From: Ardenticatenaceae bacterium | Lineage (GTDB): Bacteria; Chloroflexota; Anaerolineae; Promineifilales; Promineifilaceae | Reading direction: 5' to 3' | Length of the DNA: 64,000 nucleotides | NCBI GenBank assembly: GCA_020634435.1 | Contig: JACKBS010000004.1 | Location: 682,001-746,000 of the forward strand | Shown here: positions 59,201-64,000 of the stretch, one piece after another | Layout of the letters: each line of letters begins with the position of its first letter | How positions within the stretch are numbered: the stretch's first letter is position 1 | Program-made: the position numbers and the translations under genes | The notes under the pieces: generated by a model | Database searches by the model: none | The model's input: only the letters and a program-made list of their open reading frames with translations | What the model was told of the DNA's origin: nothing

Positions 59201-61279
59201 CAGGTTGGCCAGAACGGCGTCGGGCAGCACAGCCAGCGTTTGAGCGGGCAGCGCCAGCAAGATTTCTGGGGTGATGTCGGCCAGCAGCGCCGGGTTCACC
59301 GACGGCAGCAAGCCAAAAGCGTCGGCCGGGATGTCCGCCGTGGTGGTGATGGGGAAACCGGCAGCCGTCGCCGTGGCAATCCACGATTCGGGCAGTTCAA
59401 CCGGCTCTGGAGCAATGCCGTTGGCGGCATTTTGGATGGCGGTAAGCTGTGCCAGTAGATCGGCATCGAGCGTCTCGCCAACGACGGGCAGGGCAATGGC
59501 GGCCACAGTTGGATTGAGCGCCCGCCACATTTCGGGTGTTAGTTCCGCCAGCTGCTCCGGCGCAAAGCCGATAATCCCCTGCATAAATTCGGGGGTAATG
59601 TCGCTAGTGTCGGTAATGACCTGACCCAACTGCGCCGCGCCTGCGATCCAGGTGTCGGGCAGGGGGACGGGAGTGAATTGGGGAACGTCGGCGGTCGCAA
59701 CGGCCGTTGCCGCATTGCGGGCCACATAAATGGTCATGTTGGTCAAGGTTTGCGCCGTGCCTTCGTCCAGCGTGGCTAAATATTCGGCAGGCAGCGCGGC
59801 CAGCACGTCAGTCGGCAGGGCCAGCAGCACTTCTGGGGTCAGATCAGCCAGCAGCTGGGGCGCAAGCGAGACAATCATGCCGACGCCTTCGGGGGTCAGG
59901 TCAGCGGTGGTGGTAAGTTCTTGCCCGGCGGCAGCGGCTGCGGCCGTCCAGCTTTCGGGCAAGGCCACCGGTTCTGGCGTGAGGCCGTTGGCGGCGTTTT
60001 GGATGGCGATGAGTTGAACCAGCAACGTGGGATCAAGCGTTTCGCCAACAACGGGCAAGGCCAGCGCGGCCACATCTGGCTCAAGCGCACGCCACATTTC
60101 GGGGGTAAGCTCAGCCAGCTGTTCCGGGGCAAAACCCAGGATGCCCTGCATAAATTCAGGCGAAATGTTGCTGGTGTCGGTGATGACCTGACCCAGCTGG
60201 GCCGCGCCTGCGATCCAGGTTTCGGGCAAGGCTACCGGTGCCACGGCGGGCAGCTCAGCGACGGGTTCTGCTTCGGGTTCTTCGGTAGGAACGGCCGTTG
60301 GTTCAACGGTGGGTTCGGCCGTGGGTTCAACTTCGGCAACGGCCGTTTCGCCAGACAGGGCGGCAACGGCTTCTGCCACGTTGTACTGCCCCACGCCGCC
60401 AAAATCGGCCGCGAGAGTGTTCAGTTCGGCCACCAGATCGGGGTCTAGCCCGTCAATGTACTCTTGTGGCAGGTAAGAGAGCGCTTCTGGCTGGACGTAC
60501 ACCAGCAAATCTTCGGGCAGCAGGTTCAGCACCAGCAGCACCTGATCCTCTGCGTTTTCGTAGCTGGTCAGGCTGCGCAGCAAATCTACCGTGATTTCCT
60601 GGGCGAACTCGATATCTACATCCAGCAGTTTGGCGCCCTGCACAACGGCCAGCGGCAATCGGCCGGGCTCTTCAACAACGGCTTCTTCGCCACTGGTTTC
60701 TTCCACAACAACTTCTTCGGGAAGCTCCTGGCCACCGCCAATTTGCACCTCGCTCACGTCGGCAATGGCGGTGACTTGGGGTTGCAAATCATTTTCGACC
60801 AGCTGTTTCAGGTCGGCCAGGGACAGGTCTGAGGAGGAGATGCTGGCAATGACGACGGGCAGGTCGCTGAGGCTAAAGTTGAGCACGTTGGTGTCGGTGG
60901 TGTCGGGTAGGCCTGCATCGGCAACGGCCGTTTCCACATCAGCCAACAAGCGGTCCTGGTCCAGGCCAAAGTCATAGCGCACGATGACCACGGCGTACCC
61001 TTTGTTGGTGGTGGATTCCACGTTCACTACGCCATCAACCACGGACAGCTTTTCTTCCAGCGGAATGGTGATCTGGTTCAGCACATCGTTAGACGATTCG
61101 CCGTCGGGCCATTGGGCAATGACGATGGTTTGGGGAAATTCAACGCTTGGCAGCAGCTCCAAATTGAGCTGTGTGGCGGAATAAACCCCCAGGCCGAGAA
61201 TTACGGCCGTTAAGGCAATGGTGATCCAGCGAAATCGGAGGGACAGTCGCGTGATCCAGTCAAACAAGTTGGTAAGCAT
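56252..61279 (-). CDS. RND efflux transporter with ~770-residue repeat insertion
   Basis: 1675 residues; ordinary hydrophobe/amphiphile RND pumps have ~1040. The RND core is standard: TM1 (~18-38), SVEFPQTIVIAQWPDGESSN, TM2-TM6 from ~1030 (GALGGVFAVIVILIFLSG), GRVVDDSIVVLENSYRYIQQ (the Asp pair of the proton relay), MFMPLGLIGG-like block, and a second half ending VSTALTLVVVPVVYSLTDQL. Between ADVSEVQIGGG (~181) and GSIEVFIPESTVTRTDG (~956) lies a Pro/Glu/Leu-rich insertion with repeats: LPETWIAGAAQLGQVITDTS (351) and LPDTWIAGAAQLGQVITDTS (540) are 189 residues apart. It replaces part of the funnel/docking domain. ATG 61279 has GGAGAAGAACT upstream; the frame open to 61396 overlaps MarR. Proton-driven exporter; substrate unknown. 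Confidence 0.9.
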   Translation of the reverse strand: MLTNLFDWITRLSLRFRWITIALTAVILGLGVYSATQLNLELLPSVEFPQTIVIAQWPDGESSNDVLNQITIPLEEKLSVVDGVVNVESTTNKGYAVVIVRYDFGLDQDRLLADVETAVADAGLPDTTDTNVLNFSLSDLPVVIASISSSDLSLADLKQLVENDLQPQVTAIADVSEVQIGGGQELPEEVVVEETSGEEAVVEEPGRLPLAVVQGAKLLDVDIEFAQEITVDLLRSLTSYENAEDQVLLVLNLLPEDLLVYVQPEALSYLPQEYIDGLDPDLVAELNTLAADFGGVGQYNVAEAVAALSGETAVAEVEPTAEPTVEPTAVPTEEPEAEPVAELPAVAPVALPETWIAGAAQLGQVITDTSNISPEFMQGILGFAPEQLAELTPEMWRALEPDVAALALPVVGETLDPTLLVQLIAIQNAANGLTPEPVALPESWTAAAAAAGQELTTTADLTPEGVGMIVSLAPQLLADLTPEVLLALPTDVLAALPAEYLATLDEGTAQTLTNMTIYVARNAATAVATADVPQFTPVPLPDTWIAGAAQLGQVITDTSDITPEFMQGIIGFAPEQLAELTPEMWRALNPTVAAIALPVVGETLDADLLAQLTAIQNAANGIAPEPVELPESWIATATAAGFPITTTADIPADAFGLLPSVNPALLADITPEILLALPAQTLAVLPDAVLANLDPGLQQTITNIVIADAQYQAVTAVAEGDTGEPAEEAEPEVDPARLPDLLIQGAAQAGLEIENAQDVSPEMIRLFGGLGPQGIQVLQLLTPDNLRLLQPEVIALLPAEFVDTLPADLRAELDEIAAEFGGAGALALAEAEEAAALSEGAPALSGIWIEPTPEGDASMFQTAADLLNNPFVPGAANFLNFFPTAPNVENPAEWMSALTPDVIQFLAENEEGFVATLSPAVLELFAPETLTFMLENYPDAFDAALAERLQGIAQGSIEVFIPESTVTRTDGNPSVLISIYKGGSANTVNVAEDVFTLFDEFTAANPGTSVNMVFEQATFIEDSISGVSREGALGGVFAVIVILIFLSGRIGNKYQVSWQATLVTAVSIPLSIFTALLLMAWVPPTIGQWLQNLVQSTDNSVLRFISQLFPTEVTLNIMTLSGLTVAIGRVVDDSIVVLENSYRYIQQGDDPKHAVLQGTKEVAIAIFSATATTMAVFMPLGLIGGIIGSFFLPFGLTVAYALAASFIVSITVVPALTYLLIRKENIPDERETAMQRWYTPTLEWALQHRFITMLVATFIFAGSLLLLGQLPQSFIPSIGEPTINVSISLPPGTGMVETNAVVQELETAVRDFDNIETIQTEIGSGGGFEAFFGGGISQNLANLTISVSEELVQDPDALNSLTNEVRQEAIRVVGEDNVSVSAASQTGFSGFSIILTGESQAELEGLVDDVKSAISSVDVDGDGIQDIANVSSNIDSAAAGDGTNETILRIDGRSAVSFSGELETQNTLGVTGAAKEAINNLANLPNTVEVTEGFDSQQQVDGFRSMLTAIVYSIIIVYLIMALTFRSLIHPFTILFSLPFALVGAALALYITNSVLGISAMIGLMMLVGIVVTNGIVLMELVQQLRAKGSGVYDALVEGGRTRLRPIWMTALTAILALIPLAASNEAGAIIASELARAVMGGLLVSTALTLVVVPVVYSLTDQLWLKIVGLFKRS
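59624..60231. repeat. Intragenic direct repeat, 567-bp period, in the RND gene
   Basis: CTGACCCAACTGCGCCGCGC near 59624 recurs as CTGACCCAGCTGGGCCGCGC near 60191; the similarity continues for ~280 bases in each copy. The copies encode the two most similar ~95-residue blocks of the RND insertion, each followed by a more diverged block of the same general pattern (LTPEVLLALP, ITPEILLALP). Confidence 0.8.
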
Positions 61280-61328
61280 AGTTCTTCTCCTACAAAACGA
61301 TGATATTGTTGGTTGGTGTTGAAACCTC

Positions 61329-61787
61329 TCAGGCAGACGTGCTGCTGTGTTTAAAGATGAACGGGGTAAAAACGGTTTGCAAAATGGAAAGACCATCTTG
61401 CAGGGTGTTTAAATCCGCATTGGGAATTTCGGAAAGTTGGGCGGTGATTCGTTTTAGCAGCATATAGCCAATTTCTTCGATGAGCTCGCGTCCCGCTGGA
61501 GTAATGGATAACAAAACGACCCGGCGGTCTTCTTCCGAGCGGTGGCGCTCGACCCAGCCATTGGAAACCAGCTTGCTCATGGTACTAGACATAGTTGGCA
61601 GGCTAACGCCATGCTGCTCGGCCAGTTCGCTAAGATTGCACGAACTTTCGGCAAGGATGGTGAGTGCGCCCAGCTGCGGCGGCAGCACGGGGGTATTGGC
61701 CCGGCGCAGTTCAGCCGCCAGCAGGCGCATGATAGACGGTATTATTTGCAGGATTGATAGGGAAATCCCGTGACGATCAGCATCCAT
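61329..61787 (-). CDS. MarR-family transcription regulator
   Basis: 152 residues, winged helix-turn-helix of the MarR family, normally a dimeric repressor released by small phenolic or drug ligands. LSELAEQHGVSLPTMSSTMS is the recognition helix region and GWVERHRSEEDRRVVLLSIT the wing with the conserved D-x-R-R. The next gene on the same strand, 49 bases on, is the RND exporter, so the two form a self-regulated efflux operon. A palindrome ~75-110 bases upstream (61861-61899) is a likely operator. ATG 61787 has no strong ribosome binding site. Confidence 0.9.
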   Translation of the reverse strand: MDADRHGISLSILQIIPSIMRLLAAELRRANTPVLPPQLGALTILAESSCNLSELAEQHGVSLPTMSSTMSKLVSNGWVERHRSEEDRRVVLLSITPAGRELIEEIGYMLLKRITAQLSEIPNADLNTLQDGLSILQTVFTPFIFKHSSTSA

Positions 61788-61860
61788 AATTGTTGAATTT
61801 AATGTTTAAGGGCGGGGAAACGGCCGTAACAATGACTCCTACCTTCCCGCGAACTGTTAA

Positions 61861-61899
61861 AAATTAGTTAGGTAGCCTAATGATTAGGCGGGCTAATTT
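61861..61899. promoter_or_regulatory. Candidate MarR operator
   Basis: GCCTAATGATTAGGC (61875-61889, seven-base arms around one centre base) sits within a wider imperfect palindrome running from AAATTAG to CTAATTT. Length and AT-rich symmetric form match MarR-family sites. It lies upstream of the MarR-RND pair. Confidence 0.55.
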
Positions 61900-62565
61900 T
61901 ACGCAGTGCGTCGTAAGCGTCAAGCAGCAGCGACGGGAAAAAGGTCATGGGTCTCATAATTGGTTAAGGGAAAGGTGAGAAACGGCCGTTCCTGCCCCAT
62001 GTTCGTAATTGTCAGCTTCAGGAAAAGGCGGTAAAACTTTGGCACAATTGCATATCGGGCAATTTTGCCCAGGGATCGATAGCGCACGGCCCTTTTTGGG
62101 GTAATCGGTGAACGGTAAACGGTAATCGGTGAAAAGACAGTTTTTACGGATTACGGAACACCGATAACGGATTACCGAAAAGGGTGACGCGGAGGAGGTT
62201 CTCCACTTCAGGTGGATGCTAACGGGCCAAATTTGGCACCGGAAAAGCGAAAGTTCAGCGGGTGCCTCCCAGGATGGGTCATATCCTGTGTCGAGCAGTG
62301 TGGTAAGCGTGACGCACTGCAACTGGTTTGCCAAGCAGCTCCCCGGCAGACAAGATTTTCCCTTCAACCGAAAGCGATGCATGAAAGCAGACAGGTAACT
62401 GTGTGTTCAGGTGCATGGCAATGACCAAGGCAGTCGTAGCTGCCACATCAACTCAATTTTGAAGGGACGACCTCCATTTTTTGGCAATTGTATCTTGGAT
62501 GCGTCCGCCAGCAGGCTGGCTGGTTTCTGCCATGCTGCCTGCAAACAAGCGGAGGATTAACGCTT
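61900..62565. other. Long intergenic stretch before glmS, hairpin-rich
   Basis: No gene is seen on either strand. 62098-62183 is an inverted pair of short tandem repeats (GGTAATCGGTGAACGGTAAA on the left, ACGGATTACCGAAAAG on the right). 62232-62330 shows consecutive possible hairpins on the plus strand: GGCACC with GGGTGCC, CAGGAT with ATCCTG, GCAGTG with CACTGC; later GGCAGTCGTAGCTGCC (62431 region). This could be a structured RNA or leader for glmS, but no known riboswitch core was recognised. The glmS ribosome binding site GGAGG is at 62551-62555. Confidence 0.45.
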
Positions 62566-64000
62566 ATGTGTGGTATTGTTGGTTATGTTGGGCCGCGTGA
62601 TGCGGCGACGGTTGTGTACAACGGACTAAAACGGCTGGAGTATCGTGGCTATGATTCGGCCGGGGTGGCCGTGCTGGCCCAAAATGGGCATATCGCCATT
62701 CGGCGTGATGTGGGCAAGCTGGGCAACTTAGGCAGCTTGCTGGCCGAATCGCCAGTGAGCGGGGAGATTGGCATTGGCCATACGCGTTGGGCAACCCACG
62801 GTGAACCGAGCCAGCGCAATGCTCATCCTCATGTAGGCATGAACGGCCGTGTGGTGGTTGTGCACAATGGCATCGTGGAAAACTTTTTGCCCTTGCGCGA
62901 AGAGCTGGAAGCCGAAGGGGTTACGTTTGCCTCCGAAACCGACACGGAAGTGATTGTGCAGCTGGTGGAGCGGTATCTGGAAAGTGGGCTGGGGTTTGAA
63001 ACGGCCGTACGCCAAACGTTGGCGCAGCTGGAAGGGGCCAATGCCGTGGTGGTCATGAGCGTAGACCAGCCTGATGAGCTGATTTGTGCCCGTCTGGGCA
63101 ATGCTGGCGGCATCACTCTGGGCATTGGCCACGACGAAATGTTCATCGCCTCAGACATCCCTGCGATTCTCGAATACACGCGCAACATGATTTTTCTGGA
63201 AAACCGGCAAATGGCTCTGGTTACTCGACAAAGCTACCAGATTACAGACTTGGCCGGTGTTCCTTTGCAGCCAGAAGTGCACAACATCAATTGGGACCCC
63301 GTCAGTGCCGTCAAGGGTGAATTTAAGCATTTCATGCAAAAAGAAATTCACGACCAGCCGCAAGCGCTTATCGACACGATGCGCGGGCGGGTGAATTTTG
63401 AGAAGGGCACGATCGCGCTGCCAGAAATGAACCTCACGCCTGAATTGGTCCACTCGCTCAACAAAATTATTATTGTGGCCTGTGGCACCAGCTACTATGC
63501 CGGGCTGGTTGGCAAGTTTATGATCGAAGCTCTGTCGCGCATTCCTGTTGAAGTGGAATATGGCTCGGAGTTTCGTTATTACGACCCGATTATTGATGAG
63601 AAGACGGCCGTACTTTCCATCACCCAATCTGGCGAAACGGCTGACACGCTGGTTGCCAGTGAGCAAGCCCGCGCCAAAGGGGCGACGCTCTGGTCCATCG
63701 TCAACGTCATCGGCAGCCAATCCATGCGTATTTCCGATGGCTACATTGCCATGCAGGCCGGGCCGGAGATTGGTGTTGCCAGCACTAAGGCGTTCACCAC
63801 ATCCCTGGCCGACATGTACATGCTGGGCTGTGTTTTGGGCGAGATTCGTGGTGTGATTGATCCCGTACGAATGCGCGAACTGGTGAACAATCTGGCCCAC
63901 ATTCCTAGCCTGGCCGGACAGCTGCTGGAAAACGAAGCTGTTTACGAAAATCTGGCCAGCGTCTTCCACGGCGCGCAGAATTTCCTCTTTTTAGGGCGTG
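62566..64000 (+). CDS. glmS: Glutamine-fructose-6-phosphate aminotransferase, 3' end cut
   Basis: Converts fructose 6-phosphate and glutamine to glucosamine 6-phosphate, the entry to UDP-GlcNAc, peptidoglycan and amino-sugar glycans. MCGIVGYVGPRDAATVVYNG gives Cys2 as the N-terminal glutaminase nucleophile; EYRGYDSAGVAV, GHTRWATHGEPSQRNAHPH and VHNGIVENF follow. The SIS isomerase half begins ~300 with FMQKEIHDQPQAL, VACGTSYYAG and SITQSGETADT. 478 codons are present of about 610. ATG 62566 has GGAGG ten bases upstream. No glmS-ribozyme core was recognised in front. Confidence 0.96.
   Translation, partial: MCGIVGYVGPRDAATVVYNGLKRLEYRGYDSAGVAVLAQNGHIAIRRDVGKLGNLGSLLAESPVSGEIGIGHTRWATHGEPSQRNAHPHVGMNGRVVVVHNGIVENFLPLREELEAEGVTFASETDTEVIVQLVERYLESGLGFETAVRQTLAQLEGANAVVVMSVDQPDELICARLGNAGGITLGIGHDEMFIASDIPAILEYTRNMIFLENRQMALVTRQSYQITDLAGVPLQPEVHNINWDPVSAVKGEFKHFMQKEIHDQPQALIDTMRGRVNFEKGTIALPEMNLTPELVHSLNKIIIVACGTSYYAGLVGKFMIEALSRIPVEVEYGSEFRYYDPIIDEKTAVLSITQSGETADTLVASEQARAKGATLWSIVNVIGSQSMRISDGYIAMQAGPEIGVASTKAFTTSLADMYMLGCVLGEIRGVIDPVRMRELVNNLAHIPSLAGQLLENEAVYENLASVFHGAQNFLFLGR

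Larger units (their letters stand above)
664..63611. repeat. Dispersed octamer palindrome ACGGCCGT (HIP1-like)
   Basis: Entry for a sequence scattered over the window, not a continuous element; the ends given are the first and last copies. By hand I count about 140 copies, 14 of them in the CRISPR repeats; many extend to AACGGCCGTT. Chance expectation at ~57% G+C is 1-2. Copies occur in genes in three frames (Thr-Ala-Val, Asn-Gly-Arg, Arg-Pro) and in gaps (for example 6240, 56146, 61820, 61982). They are nearly absent from 13400-15780, which holds dead mobile elements, and from glgC. Confidence 0.9.

Noticed and set aside
56252..61279. RND gene as an assembly fusion of two genes
   Set aside because: One frame stays open throughout, RND parts on both sides of the insertion are in the right order, and the insertion has its own regular repeats.
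62340..62565. glmS ribozyme upstream of glmS
   Set aside because: The conserved ribozyme core and its cleavage-site context were not found; hairpins there do not match it.
1..64000. tRNA or rRNA genes
   Set aside because: None of the gaps shows a cloverleaf with a TTCGA-type arm or rRNA sequence on reading through.

Overview
The window looks like a stretch of chromosome from a filamentous or sheathed Chloroflexota bacterium (Anaerolineae/Caldilineae side). This is inferred from the moderately high G+C, a very dense set of large multi-spanning GT-C/PMT-type and YfhO-type membrane proteins, a surface protein with a 'YLPLV' segment, a C25 (gingipain-type) peptidase, and intergenic palindromic and heptamer repeats. 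No rRNA or tRNA gene was seen, so the placement is not proven.

Layout. 1-6.2 kb (minus strand): aldo/keto reductase (cut by the window edge), SDR oxidoreductase, an Eis-type acetyltransferase with an MFS exporter, an AraC-GyrI regulator and a stand-alone GyrI-like protein. 6.3-13.4 kb (plus): arginine-decarboxylase-like enzyme, a pair of solute-binding proteins fused to OmpA and VWA domains, a methyltransferase, and a frameshifted tRNA-dihydrouridine synthase. 13.4-15.7 kb: an AT-richer decay zone with an IS1-type InsA fragment, a broken unknown gene, a heavily frameshifted IS630 transposase and one small unknown gene. 15.8-48.6 kb: a ~33 kb cell-surface glycan/glycolipid cluster with eight large membrane proteins of GT-C/YfhO/PTPS-related type, three GT2 glycosyltransferases (one fused to GtrA and HprK-like domains), a flippase, methyltransferases, a radical SAM enzyme, an epimerase, a beta-propeller surface protein and a C25-like peptidase. 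48.9-49.9 kb: a 14-repeat CRISPR array with no cas genes in view. 50-64 kb: GlgC, a Tat-exported dienelactone hydrolase, an orphan two-domain ABC permease, an SLC13/TrkA-C permease, a MarR regulator with an outsized RND exporter, and the start of glmS.

How the genes may work together. The GT2 enzymes would load sugars onto a polyprenyl carrier, the Wzx-like flippase would translocate them, and the GT-C proteins would transfer the sugars outside the membrane. Seven proteins of this cluster end in the same ~120-residue module, which suggests a shared surface function. MarR and RND form an apparent drug-efflux operon, and MFS plus Eis another resistance-type pair.

Genome-wide signals. The octamer palindrome ACGGCCGT occurs about 140 times by my hand count (1-2 expected by chance at this composition), comparable to the HIP1 palindrome of cyanobacteria, and it is also built into every CRISPR repeat. 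Two classes of intergenic repeat recur: GTAGGGGC-type inverted repeats, and inverted pairs of tandem heptamer-like units, the latter also running into coding sequence at two places.
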